A stretch of 32,496 nucleotides of DNA from Porticoccaceae bacterium (GTDB taxonomy: Bacteria > Pseudomonadota > Gammaproteobacteria > Pseudomonadales > Porticoccaceae): positions 1-32,496 of the forward strand of contig PABE01000130.1 of assembly GCA_002702725.1 (NCBI GenBank). The letters are read 5' to 3'. Below, in pieces: positions 8,192-16,367 of the stretch (position 1 is the stretch's first letter; every line of letters starts with the position of its first letter). The position numbers were made by a program, and so were the translations under genes. Below the pieces are notes generated by a model. It was not told where the DNA came from. It saw only the letters and a program-made list of their open reading frames with translations, and ran no database searches.

Positions 8192-9346
8192 ATGACTAAT
8201 GTGATCTCCCGCGCCCCACGGGTGCTCCATGTCTATCGCACCTACTTTCCGGACACCCAGGGTGGTGGCGAGGAGATGATCCGCCAGGTTTGCAGAAATA
8301 CCACACTCTTAGGTGTCGAGAACCGCGTATTCACCCTCACGCGGGACAGGCAATCACCCATCATTGAACGGCCAGAGGCTGATATTTTCCGGGGCATGTG
8401 CCACGGCGAATTTGCCTCCTGCAATATTTCTTTCAGCGCTTTCCGAATTTTCCGCGACCTGGTTCGGTGGGCCGACATCATTCACTATTACTTTCCCTGG
8501 CCCTATGCGGATTTTTTGCACTTGGTGACGCCGGAAGCCAGAGCAAAACCCTCGCTTGCCAGCCATCTGTCGGATATCGTTCGACAGCAGCGACTGATGA
8601 CGCTGTACCGGCCATTGATGAAAAACTTCCTGGCCAGCATGCATCGCCTCGTGGCGACCTCACCCAATTACCTCGACAGCAGCGACCTGCTGGCAAGCTA
8701 CCGGGATAAAGTCTCGGTCATTCCCATCGGTTTACGGGAGTCGGACAAACCATTGGCAGACCGCAATGATGTAGCCCGCCTCCGGACGCGTTACGGAAGT
8801 TCCTTTTTACTTTTTGTCGGTGTCCTTCGCTACTATAAGGGCCTTCATGTGCTGCTTGAAGCGGCGAAAAAAATACCTGTACCCATCGTCATTGCCGGCA
8901 CAGGCCCGATGGAAAGCGAGCTCAAGGCGCTGGCCAGACAATATAAACTGGACCATGTCCACTTCCTCGGCAAGGTGAGCGATCCCGAGAAGGCGGCGCT
9001 GTTGACTGCCTGCAGAGCGCTCGTATTTCCATCCCATCTGCCTTCCGAATCCTTTGGCGTTTCGCTGGTCGAAGCCGCCATGCATTCCAAACCCATGATT
9101 ACCTGCGAGATCGGCACCGGCACCACGTACGTCAACAAACACCGCCAGACCGGCCTTGTCGTCTCCCCTGGCAGTTCGGCGCAGCTGGCGGAAGCAATGG
9201 CGCAGCTGGTTTCGGACGAAGGATACGCCGAACAACTGGGGAGCGGCGCACGCAAGCGTTACGAAGACCTGTTTACCGGTGAACGGATGGGCCAGCTTTA
9301 TGTGGAACTCTACACAGAGCTAATGCAACAAAGGGCGCCGGGATAA
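8192..9346 (+). CDS. Glycosyltransferase, GT4 family (WbpZ-like)
   Basis: This 384-residue GT-B enzyme starts with a typical acceptor-lobe glycine loop (YFPDTQGGGEEMIRQV) and has VGVLRYYKGLHVLLEA in the donor lobe. An EX7E motif, ESFGVSLVE, has glutamates at 286 and 294, and EIGTGTTYVN follows. The TGTTYVN segment recalls WbpZ-type enzymes that add the first D-rhamnose or mannose to the lipid-linked primer sugar; this comparison is from memory and tentative. The gene lies 9 bases after manC and 1 base before the WecA/WbpL-like gene. That pairing supports a role in early chain assembly. The ribosome binding site is weak, suggesting translation depends partly on the upstream gene. Confidence 0.87.
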   Translation: MTNVISRAPRVLHVYRTYFPDTQGGGEEMIRQVCRNTTLLGVENRVFTLTRDRQSPIIERPEADIFRGMCHGEFASCNISFSAFRIFRDLVRWADIIHYYFPWPYADFLHLVTPEARAKPSLASHLSDIVRQQRLMTLYRPLMKNFLASMHRLVATSPNYLDSSDLLASYRDKVSVIPIGLRESDKPLADRNDVARLRTRYGSSFLLFVGVLRYYKGLHVLLEAAKKIPVPIVIAGTGPMESELKALARQYKLDHVHFLGKVSDPEKAALLTACRALVFPSHLPSESFGVSLVEAAMHSKPMITCEIGTGTTYVNKHRQTGLVVSPGSSAQLAEAMAQLVSDEGYAEQLGSGARKRYEDLFTGERMGQLYVELYTELMQQRAPG

Positions 9347-9347
9347 C

Positions 9348-10400
9348 ATGTCCTGGCTATTGGTGGGCACATTCATCGCGAGTTTTCTGCTAACCGCGTT
9401 TACCCGTCGACTGGCCCTTCGCGCCAGTTGGATTGACTCGCCAAACCACCGGAGTTCGCACCTAGAGCCAACGCCCAAAGCGGGGGGTATCGGTTTCGCG
9501 ATTCCGTTTTGCGTTCTGCTGTTATGGGCGAGCACCTCCACCCGGGGGCCGATGGGCATACCATTGGCCATACTCAGCACCGGCGCCGCGGGTCTTGCTT
9601 TAATCGGCTTTCTGGATGACAGAAAAGACATTCCGGCCAAATGGCGGCTCGCCATGCAACTGGGAGTCGGCACAGCACTGCTCGCGTCTTTTTGGCAGAT
9701 CCCGTTTACCGACCCGGGCAGCCCCACATGGTTAAGAGTTTTTATAACGCTTTCCTGTTTGTTCTGGCTTTGCTGGATGACAAATCTCTATAATTTTATG
9801 GACGGCATCGACGGGCTAGCCGCTTCACATACAATCGCCGTGAGTGTGGCGCTGGCTGTGCTTTGCTTCCAGTGGGATCTGGATTTTCCCTATGAACATT
9901 TATTTCTATTGCTCGCCGCTTCCAGTGCTGGCTTTCTGATCTTGAACTGGCCTCCCGCCAAAATCTTTATGGGGGATACAGGCAGCGCTTACCTCGGCTT
10001 CGTTCTCGCCGGCCTGATGCTGATGATTGCGGCAACCGTACCGGAAATGCTCTGGAGCTGTCTGATTCTGCCTGCCGTGTTTATCACGGACAGCACGGTA
10101 ACACTGATCATTCGGATTGCCCGGGGACAGCTCTTCTATGTTGCCCACCGCTCCCACTGTTACCAAAACGCGACGAAAAATCTTCAGGTAACATTTGAAC
10201 ATCAGGGACAGAACGCCGCCACTGCACGAACCAGAGCACATAGAAACTATAACTACGGGATGCTGATAATCATTGTCCTCTGGCTTTTTCCCCTGGCATG
10301 GCTGGCAGCGGCGGAATTCGTCGACGGACCTCTGGCCGCGGCAATCGCCTATACCCCACTTGTCATCGGGTGCCTGCTTCTGGGAGCAGGGCGGGAGTAA
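9348..10400 (+). CDS. Undecaprenyl-phosphate sugar-1-phosphate transferase, WecA/WbpL/MraY family
   Basis: This 350-residue polytopic inner-membrane enzyme transfers an N-acetylhexosamine-1-phosphate to undecaprenyl phosphate, the first step of glycan assembly. Family motifs are complete and in order: PNHRSSHLEPTPKAGGIGF (32-50), the magnesium-binding LDDRKD (89-94), NFMDGIDG (149-156), FMGDTGS (207-213) and the cytoplasmic histidine motif AHRSHCYQ (266-273). About ten hydrophobic segments separate them. The HRSHCYQ form fits the WbpL/WecA branch better than MraY, and the absence of cell-wall neighbours also argues against MraY. Whether the sugar is GlcNAc or FucNAc cannot be told. It is the last + strand gene of the cluster and ends 11 bases from the convergent orn. 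Confidence 0.92.
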   Translation: MSWLLVGTFIASFLLTAFTRRLALRASWIDSPNHRSSHLEPTPKAGGIGFAIPFCVLLLWASTSTRGPMGIPLAILSTGAAGLALIGFLDDRKDIPAKWRLAMQLGVGTALLASFWQIPFTDPGSPTWLRVFITLSCLFWLCWMTNLYNFMDGIDGLAASHTIAVSVALAVLCFQWDLDFPYEHLFLLLAASSAGFLILNWPPAKIFMGDTGSAYLGFVLAGLMLMIAATVPEMLWSCLILPAVFITDSTVTLIIRIARGQLFYVAHRSHCYQNATKNLQVTFEHQGQNAATARTRAHRNYNYGMLIIIVLWLFPLAWLAAAEFVDGPLAAAIAYTPLVIGCLLLGAGRE

Positions 10401-10411
10401 AAACGCGGGAT

Positions 10412-10978
10412 TTAATCGGGAAAATGAAAAAAGTGCTGGCGGTAATGGGCCAGTTCTGCGATGGAGTCCCGGATATCGTCCAGCGCCAGGTGGGAACCCT
10501 GCTTGCTAAAACCTTTCAACACCTCGGGCCGCCAACGGCGGGCAACCTCCTTGATACTGCTGACATCGAGATTGCGATAGTGGAAAAAACGTTCGAGCTC
10601 CGGCATTTCCCGCGCCAGGAAGCGACGGTCCTGGCAGATGGAATTGCCACACATGGGCGAGGTATTGGGGTCGACCCAGGACGCCAGAAACGCCAGCGTC
10701 TGACGCTCAGCTTCTCCGGCATCGATGGCACTGTTCCTCACCCGCTCGGTGAGCCCCGATTGTCCATGCTGTCGGGTATTCCATTCATCCATCCCCTGCA
10801 GGAGATGTTCCGGCTGGTGAATGGCTAACACAGGCCCTTCGGCAAGAATATTCAGATCCTTGTCGGTGACAACAGTGGCGATCTCGATTATCACATCCCT
10901 GGTGGTATCGAGACCGGTCATTTCCAGATCTATCCAAATCAGATTCAACGGGTCTTTGCGGCTTGAGCCCATGTTCAT
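10412..10978 (-). CDS. orn: Oligoribonuclease
   Basis: Orn is a 3'-5' exoribonuclease that degrades very short RNAs, including pGpG from c-di-GMP turnover, to mononucleotides. The 188-residue protein shows the DEDDh signature: [10 protein letters not shown] with Asp17 and Glu19, [15 protein letters not shown] with the second-motif aspartate, and the [11 protein letters not shown] segment with the catalytic His and Asp. Length is normal, with a few extra N-terminal residues; a second ATG two codons in is also possible. The start ATG overlaps the TGA of the upstream MscS-type gene (ATGA at 10975-10978), so the two are translationally coupled. AAGGA lies just upstream inside that gene. An HD-GYP gene a few kilobases away also belongs to c-di-GMP biology, but nothing links them directly. 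Confidence 0.97.
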   Translation of the reverse strand: MNMGSSRKDPLNLIWIDLEMTGLDTTRDVIIEIATVVTDKDLNILAEGPVLAIHQPEHLLQGMDEWNTRQHGQSGLTERVRNSAIDAGEAERQTLAFLASWVDPNTSPMCGNSICQDRRFLAREMPELERFFHYRNLDVSSIKEVARRWRPEVLKGFSKQGSHLALDDIRDSIAELAHYRQHFFHFPD

Positions 10979-12033
10979 TGAGGTTCCTTTTCTTTCTCCC
11001 GAGCCAGAAGTGACTCGGAAATTGTCAGTTGGGTTTGCAGACGCTTCTGTTCCGCACGGGCTTCGGGGGATTCCGGGTCAGCATCCCCCGGCCAGTCTTT
11101 CAGGGCCTGCTGGATTTCAACCCGCTTGCTCTCAAGCATTTCCATACGCTGCGCCCTGTTGGCCTTATCAAACAGCAGGGTTTCGGGGAATATCGCCGAT
11201 GCTTCCTTTGCCCTGGCCCCCGTCGCCCGGACGCCTGGTATGAACTTGCGTCCGTCCGGCAGCTTCCTCTGATTCATGAAGGTTGGCGAGACGATCTCGA
11301 TACCGGCACCGTGAAGTTCGTCAAGAATCGCGGCGCGCAACGCCGACCGCTTGCTGAGCAGGTGTTGTACGTTACGGTAGAATCCCGCCGCCCGGTAGGT
11401 GATGGAAAAATCACCCAGGGTGAGAATCTGCACGAAAGGATCCTCCAGCTCCGCCCGAAGTGCCGCTTCCTTCAGTAAGTCCTCCACCTGTTGATGGGGG
11501 ACATCATAACCGAGGGATAAATCACAGCTGACCGCGGTACCGGAGGAGCGCACAACCTTTACCGGGTTCGCCGCCAGAAACAGATTCGGCAGGGTAACAA
11601 GATCGCGATCTTCGGACTGAATTTCGGTATGGAACAGGCCACGCTCTGTCACCTTGCCAAAATAGTCCCCCGCCTGAATAAAGTCCCCGGGACTGAAACT
11701 TTCCACCGAGCGCAACATAAGCCCGGCCATTATGTTGGCAATGAATGTCGTGGAGGAAAACGCGATGATACCGGTGAGGACAATTCCCATCAGCCCCAAC
11801 AGCTCTTTCTTGACATCCGCGTCCATAGGCAGCGACAACACCACCGCCACAAGCGCTGTCAGGCTGAAGAAGATCATCGTCAGCTGTCGGAGCGGTCGAT
11901 GACGCGCTTTGTGCGCTCGGCGTTGGATCAGCCAGCGGTCGGCCACCCACAATAAGCCGGACGCGAGCGCCACCGTCGCAATGACGATGGCGAGGTCCCG
12001 CATCGGGCCAAGCAAATCTGTCAACAAGGCCAT
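10975..12033 (-). CDS. MscS-family mechanosensitive ion channel
   Basis: This 352-residue membrane protein has three predicted helices near the N-terminus (about 12-31, 50-69 and 78-108). The third is small-residue-rich and runs into [16 protein letters not shown], the start of the MscS beta domain. [22 protein letters not shown] follows the family pattern. The last 60 residues are a charged, probably helical tail. It likely opens as a tension-gated pore releasing solutes on osmotic downshock. The start is taken as ATG 12033 rather than GTG 12036, because GGAG (12039-12042) is 5 bases from the ATG and only 2 from the GTG. It sits between rsgA (divergent) and orn (overlapping). Confidence 0.92.
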   Translation of the reverse strand: MALLTDLLGPMRDLAIVIATVALASGLLWVADRWLIQRRAHKARHRPLRQLTMIFFSLTALVAVVLSLPMDADVKKELLGLMGIVLTGIIAFSSTTFIANIMAGLMLRSVESFSPGDFIQAGDYFGKVTERGLFHTEIQSEDRDLVTLPNLFLAANPVKVVRSSGTAVSCDLSLGYDVPHQQVEDLLKEAALRAELEDPFVQILTLGDFSITYRAAGFYRNVQHLLSKRSALRAAILDELHGAGIEIVSPTFMNQRKLPDGRKFIPGVRATGARAKEASAIFPETLLFDKANRAQRMEMLESKRVEIQQALKDWPGDADPESPEARAEQKRLQTQLTISESLLAREKEKEPQ

Positions 12034-12063
12034 CACGGCTCCGTTACTGTGTTACGTACCCGG

Positions 12064-12091
12064 ATTATGCTATATCCTTCCCCCCTGTTCA
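12064..12091 (-). promoter_or_regulatory. Possible promoter for the MscS-type channel gene and orn
   Basis: On the - strand the hexamers TGAACA (12091-12086) and CATAAT (12069-12064) are spaced by 16 bases and match the sigma-70 consensus at 4/6 and 5/6. They lie about 30 bases upstream of the channel start, in the 93-base gap between divergent genes. This is a pattern match only. Confidence 0.35.
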
Positions 12092-12126
12092 TCATTCGCG
12101 CCTTTAATACAGGCAATCGTTCTCAT

Positions 12127-13113
12127 ATGGCAAAGCGTCGGCTTACCGTTCAGCAGCAACGTCGAATTGCGCAAAAACAACAAAACGCCGCCACCAGTGC
12201 CAGTGAGACCCGCGAAACCGGGGCCGATCGGCTCTCCGGCCTCGTTGTCACTCGCTTTGGAAAACAGGCGGACGTCCAGCCCCTTGATTCCACATCGCAG
12301 GACGCCATTCAAAGGTGCCACATTCGGGCCAATATTAACGACGTTGTCACCGGTGACCGCGTGATCTGGCGTAACGACGAGAATGGCGCGGTGATTGAAT
12401 CCGTACTGCCCCGTGATTCGGAACTGTGCCGCCCCGACCCGCGTGGCAAGTTGCGCCCGGTGGCAGCCAATGTCGATCGAATCGCGATCGTCATCGCCCC
12501 CGAGCCACGGCCCCACAGCAACCTGATAGACCGATATCTGGTGGCCGCCGAAGCCCAGGGTATTCGAGCAATGCTTATCCTAAACAAGGCGGACCTTGAA
12601 CTGAACGGCGAACTAGAGGAGTTACTCCGCCCATATGAAACCCTGGGGTACGAGCTGTATCGGGTTTCAGCGCGGACCGGTGACGGCATGGATAGCCTGC
12701 TGGCCTGCCTCGCTGAGCACACAACCGTGCTGGTCGGCCAGTCCGGAGTAGGCAAGTCGTCACTGGTAAACAAATTGCTGCCGTCGGCCAATGCAAAGAC
12801 CGGTGAACTCTCGGAACAGATGGCAAAGGGTCGCCACACAACCACCGCGGCCACCTTGTATCCGCTTTCGGCAGGCGGGTTTTTGATCGACTCCCCCGGT
12901 ATCCGCGAGTTCGGCCTTTGGCACATGGATGCCGAGACCGTCGCCACGGGTTTTATCGAATTTCGTCCATACCTGGGCCACTGTCGTTTTCGAGACTGCA
13001 ACCATCTCAACCAGGCGGGATGCGCTATTATGGCGGAAGTCGATGCAAAAACGATTTCGGCGGAACGGTACCTCAGCTACCGCCAGATCGTTTCGGATTT
13101 ATCCATTGATTAA
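12127..13113 (+). CDS. rsgA: Small ribosomal subunit biogenesis GTPase RsgA
   Basis: RsgA is a circularly permuted GTPase that helps mature the 30S subunit. The 328-residue protein has a basic N-terminus (MAKRRLTVQQQRRI), an OB-fold region, then the G motifs in permuted order: G4 NKAD (153-156), G1 GQSGVGKSS (204-212) and G3 DSPG (255-258). A C-terminal zinc knuckle has Cys286, Cys291, His293 and Cys299. An in-frame ATG at 12049 would add 26 residues unlike the family, lying in the promoter gap, so ATG 12127 is chosen. The gene diverges from the MscS-type gene and precedes the rhodanese by 9 bases. RsgA next to Orn is common in gammaproteobacteria. Confidence 0.97.
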   Translation: MAKRRLTVQQQRRIAQKQQNAATSASETRETGADRLSGLVVTRFGKQADVQPLDSTSQDAIQRCHIRANINDVVTGDRVIWRNDENGAVIESVLPRDSELCRPDPRGKLRPVAANVDRIAIVIAPEPRPHSNLIDRYLVAAEAQGIRAMLILNKADLELNGELEELLRPYETLGYELYRVSARTGDGMDSLLACLAEHTTVLVGQSGVGKSSLVNKLLPSANAKTGELSEQMAKGRHTTTAATLYPLSAGGFLIDSPGIREFGLWHMDAETVATGFIEFRPYLGHCRFRDCNHLNQAGCAIMAEVDAKTISAERYLSYRQIVSDLSID

Positions 13114-13122
13114 GGAAGTGCC

Positions 13123-13953
13123 ATGGCCAACAACTATTCACACCTCCTGGAACCGGAGCAATTGGCATCGCGCCTCGGTGAAGACAACCTGTTGATTGTC
13201 GACCTTTGCAGCGACCAGCAATATGCCGAGGGGCACGTTCCCGGGGCAGTGCATGTATCCCCGGGGGCATTAATGGATGGGCGCCCGCCCGCGCCTGGCA
13301 AACTCCCGACCGAAGAACGGCTGAGCGAGCTCGTTACACTCCTGGGACTGGGCCCGAATACCCACGTCGTGATCTACGATGACGAAGGGGGCGGCTGGGC
13401 CGGCAGAATGGCCTGGACGCTGGATGTTCTCGGCCACACAGCGTGGTCCTACCTCAACGGTGGCCTGATTGCCTGGGCACGTGAGGGATACCCACTCGAG
13501 ACGCGCACAAACGTTCAAAGCGGAGAACCGCGGCAAGTGACGATTCACCAGGAGCCCATTGCAGAACTCGATGACATCATCCGGGGGCTGGATACAACGG
13601 AACTGCGCATCTGGGATGCCCGCAGCCGCGACGAATATCTGGGAATCAAGTCACCCTCGAAGCGAGCGGGACATATTCCGGGTGCCATTCACTGCGAATG
13701 GACCGCCTTGATGGACCCCGAGCGCCATTTCCGTATCCGCTCGGACGCCGGTGATTACCTGGCAAACATCGGATTAACCCCGGACCACGACATTATCACC
13801 CATTGCCAAAGCCACCATCGCTCGGGCTTCACCTATATGGTGGCCCGTATACTGGGCTACCCCCGGATCAGGGGCTATCACGGTTCCTGGTCGGAATGGG
13901 GCAACCGGGACGACACGCCCATTGAGACCGGCGCGGTTGGCAAATCACAATGA
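13123..13953 (+). CDS. Two-domain sulfurtransferase (rhodanese / thiosulfate sulfurtransferase)
   Basis: This 276-residue protein has tandem rhodanese domains. The N-terminal domain (about 10-130) is non-catalytic; the C-terminal domain (about 150-270) carries the active-site loop CQSHHRS with Cys228 as the persulfide-forming residue. It would transfer sulfur from thiosulfate or a related donor to a thiophilic acceptor. The loop is not the CG(S/T)GVT type of 3-mercaptopyruvate sulfurtransferases, which favours a thiosulfate-type enzyme, but substrate choice cannot be fixed. The start follows AAGGAAG with good spacing. The stop overlaps the psd start (ATGA, 13950-13953), implying coupled translation. 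A rhodanese upstream of psd also occurs in Pseudomonas. Confidence 0.92.
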   Translation: MANNYSHLLEPEQLASRLGEDNLLIVDLCSDQQYAEGHVPGAVHVSPGALMDGRPPAPGKLPTEERLSELVTLLGLGPNTHVVIYDDEGGGWAGRMAWTLDVLGHTAWSYLNGGLIAWAREGYPLETRTNVQSGEPRQVTIHQEPIAELDDIIRGLDTTELRIWDARSRDEYLGIKSPSKRAGHIPGAIHCEWTALMDPERHFRIRSDAGDYLANIGLTPDHDIITHCQSHHRSGFTYMVARILGYPRIRGYHGSWSEWGNRDDTPIETGAVGKSQ

Positions 13954-14801
13954 GTCATCATATTGACGAATTGTTTGCCGCCCTGCAGCGGCTGATACCT
14001 CAACATGCCTTGTCCCGACTGCTGGGCAAAATTGCCGATTGTGAAAACACTACCCTGAAAAACGCACTGATCCGAGCGGCCGTGCGCCATTACGGGATTG
14101 ATCTCAGTGAAGCCCGCGAACCGGAACCAGAACGTTATCCATCGTTCAACGCGTTTTTCACCCGGCACCTGTCCGACAGCGCCCGGCCCATTGACCCCTC
14201 AAATAACGGGCTGGCCTCTCCCGCCGATGGCACAGTCAGCCAGTTCGGCACCATTGAGAACGGCCAGCTGATTCAGGCCAAGGGCTTTCATTTCGACCTG
14301 ACACGTTTACTCGGCCCGCTGGAAAGCGATATTTCCTGTCTAGAAGCGGGCTCATTCGCCACCATCTACCTGTCACCACGGGACTACCACCGGGTCCATA
14401 TGCCCTGCGACGGGACATTGCTGGAAACCCTGTATATCCCGGGAAAACTGTTTTCCGTTAACGACACGACAACGCGGTATATCCCGGGCCTGTTCAGTCG
14501 CAACGAACGTCTCGTGTGCTGGTTTGATTCGCCTATGGGAAAGATCGCTGTGGTTCTGGTGGGTGCGTTGTTCGTGGCAGGCATCGGGACAGTATGGCAG
14601 GACTCCTACTCCCCGAGGCACCTGCAGCATCAGCGGTTTGAATCGCCCACTTCATATGTCAAGGGCCAGGAGATCGGCCACTTTCGCTTTGGCTCAACGG
14701 TCATTGTCGCGACAGAGAAGACCCTGGCTTTTGACTCTGCCTTAAAGAACGGGGAAACCGTGCGGATGGGAAGCCTCTTGGCCAGGTTCACTCAACAATA
14801 G
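13950..14801 (+). CDS. psd: Phosphatidylserine decarboxylase proenzyme
   Basis: Psd converts phosphatidylserine to phosphatidylethanolamine at the inner membrane using a pyruvoyl cofactor made by self-cleavage. The 283-residue length is normal. The cleavage site is FGST with Ser249, leaving a beta chain of 248 residues and a short alpha chain of 35. Other conserved segments are YPSFNAFFTRHL, ASPADGTVSQFG and YLSPRDYHRVHMPCDG, which has the catalytic histidine region. Translation starts inside the rhodanese stop codon, with no evident Shine-Dalgarno sequence of its own, so it probably depends on re-initiation. It ends 10 bases before the convergent HD-GYP gene, and no terminator hairpin is visible between them. 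Confidence 0.97.
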   Translation: MSHHIDELFAALQRLIPQHALSRLLGKIADCENTTLKNALIRAAVRHYGIDLSEAREPEPERYPSFNAFFTRHLSDSARPIDPSNNGLASPADGTVSQFGTIENGQLIQAKGFHFDLTRLLGPLESDISCLEAGSFATIYLSPRDYHRVHMPCDGTLLETLYIPGKLFSVNDTTTRYIPGLFSRNERLVCWFDSPMGKIAVVLVGALFVAGIGTVWQDSYSPRHLQHQRFESPTSYVKGQEIGHFRFGSTVIVATEKTLAFDSALKNGETVRMGSLLARFTQQ

Positions 14802-14811
14802 TGACAGCAAT

Positions 14812-16218
14812 TCAGATACCAAAGCGGGCCTTGATTCTGGCAAAAAGACCTGACTCGACTTCGTCGCCCACCTGTTGCTCCAGCATTGCCTGGGAAATCT
14901 TGTTGAAGTCGACGTCATAACCCGTCGGTTCCAGGTCCCGCGCAATGGCAATACGGTCGGCGGAGGCTGACTTCAGGCGGCCGGCGGCGAGCAAAATGCG
15001 CCTGGACTCCTCCTGATCCTGCAAATTGATAATCAAGTGACTCTTGTTGAGATCATCACTCCACGGGTGCAGTACCGCCACCCTGGGCAGCAGCCGGGAC
15101 GCAGGCTGTTGGTCCAGCACCACCGCCAGATCGCCTGTGGTCAATTCCACCATGGTACCGGTTGGGTAGAGACCGACAGACTGGATGAAGGAAACCACCA
15201 GGTCCTCCTGGAAGGCGCTATTGCGCATATTGTAAAGCAGACTCACGGCCCTGGAAGGCGCAACCGGCTCCTCAGCTTCGCGGGGGTTGGCGAACGCATC
15301 ATAGGTGGTTGCGATACCGGCAATACGGGCCAGCAGCGGTATTTTTCGCCCGCTGACGCCCTGGGGAAAACCGGAGCCGTCAAGGCGCTCACAGTGGTAT
15401 TTGACGATTGATATCACCTGGGGAGGTATATTCGGCTCTTCGCTCAACATCTCCACGCCATACTGTACAAACTGGCGATATTCCGTTTCTTGCTCCTCCG
15501 TTCGCCTTCCTTGCCGCAGCAAAGCGTTGGGGAGTCGCAGTTTCCCGACATCCTTCAGCAGCACACCAAGACAAAGCATTTCAATATCGAGCTTTGCCAT
15601 GCCCACATATCGGGCATATTGCAGCGCCCACAGTGCGGACCTAAGCGAGTGATCATTCGTGTACTGGTCCTTTTGCCGCAATCGCAGCAACCAGGTCATG
15701 GCATCGGGGCAACGTAGCACACTGGCGACCATCTGGTCTGAGGCCTTTCTCAAACTGACGACGTCGAGCCCCTTGCCTTTATTGAGTTGCTTGGTCGCAA
15801 GTGCCAACTGACCCTTCACATTGCGCACAATGCGTTCGGCCATCCTGGCTTCAATGCGCAGTGGCACCGTGGTTTCGTAAACGCCGTGTTTAATCGGAAT
15901 CGGGGAAGGAGGGATCGACGCAGCAGCCGAATTCACCTTCAGGGCCAATGGCTCGGCGCTTGAGGTCGTACGCATACGGCTCGAAGATGATCCGCCAATG
16001 GGCGTTGCAGGCGAGCCGTAATTGATAGGCGCTTTTCCTTTGGTGATATCGATACCTACATACTCACAATAGGTTTTTAGAACCGCTATATCCTTGGGCT
16101 TGCGGACATAGAATCCCTGCAGGGGAAATGGCGTTTCGGACCACGGCCGATCAAGACTGGAGACATACATCCCCAGGGTCAAATCCTGTACCTTGATTCG
16201 CAGCTGTTTGATTTCCAT
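14812..16218 (-). CDS. DUF3391 / HD-GYP domain protein with degenerate catalytic motif
   Basis: HD-GYP proteins hydrolyse cyclic di-GMP or act as its receptors. This 468-residue protein has an N-terminal DUF3391-type region (about 1-65: LRIKVQDLTLGMYVSSLDRP and FYVRKPKDIAVL), a serine/proline-rich linker (about 66-110) and a HD-GYP domain from about 150 to 390. His190 is kept (TNDHSLRS). The metal-binding HD pair reads Lys222-Asp223 (LLKDVGKLRLP), the downstream HHE reads HCE (275-277), and GYP reads GFP (283-285). DGSG (280-283) is intact. Loss of the HD histidine makes normal phosphodiesterase activity doubtful; a receptor or scaffold role is possible. No membrane segment or receiver domain is seen. 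It is transcribed alone, with hemE 149 bases upstream on the same strand. Confidence 0.9.
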   Translation of the reverse strand: MEIKQLRIKVQDLTLGMYVSSLDRPWSETPFPLQGFYVRKPKDIAVLKTYCEYVGIDITKGKAPINYGSPATPIGGSSSSRMRTTSSAEPLALKVNSAAASIPPSPIPIKHGVYETTVPLRIEARMAERIVRNVKGQLALATKQLNKGKGLDVVSLRKASDQMVASVLRCPDAMTWLLRLRQKDQYTNDHSLRSALWALQYARYVGMAKLDIEMLCLGVLLKDVGKLRLPNALLRQGRRTEEQETEYRQFVQYGVEMLSEEPNIPPQVISIVKYHCERLDGSGFPQGVSGRKIPLLARIAGIATTYDAFANPREAEEPVAPSRAVSLLYNMRNSAFQEDLVVSFIQSVGLYPTGTMVELTTGDLAVVLDQQPASRLLPRVAVLHPWSDDLNKSHLIINLQDQEESRRILLAAGRLKSASADRIAIARDLEPTGYDVDFNKISQAMLEQQVGDEVESGLFARIKARFGI

Positions 16219-16367
16219 TCAGGCCCCCTTCCGCCACGGCTTTCGCGGGGAAGAACTATGCTCATGATCATAAGTAGCACGTGAAAGCGTAATACAACCG
16301 GTCCGCAAGGCAAATCGCTTGACTATTACCGGTCTAAAACGGCGATAAGTGGTGACAAGCAGGTCAG

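Noticed and set aside
12049-12126. Upstream in-frame start for rsgA adding 26 residues
   Set aside because: The extra residues do not resemble RsgA proteins and lie in the divergent promoter gap; MAKRRL is the usual family start.
16219-16367. Promoter or terminator between hemE and the HD-GYP gene
   Set aside because: Two ACCGGT palindromes and a TATGAT hexamer are visible, but there is no U tract after a stem and no -35 at normal spacing, so no site is called.
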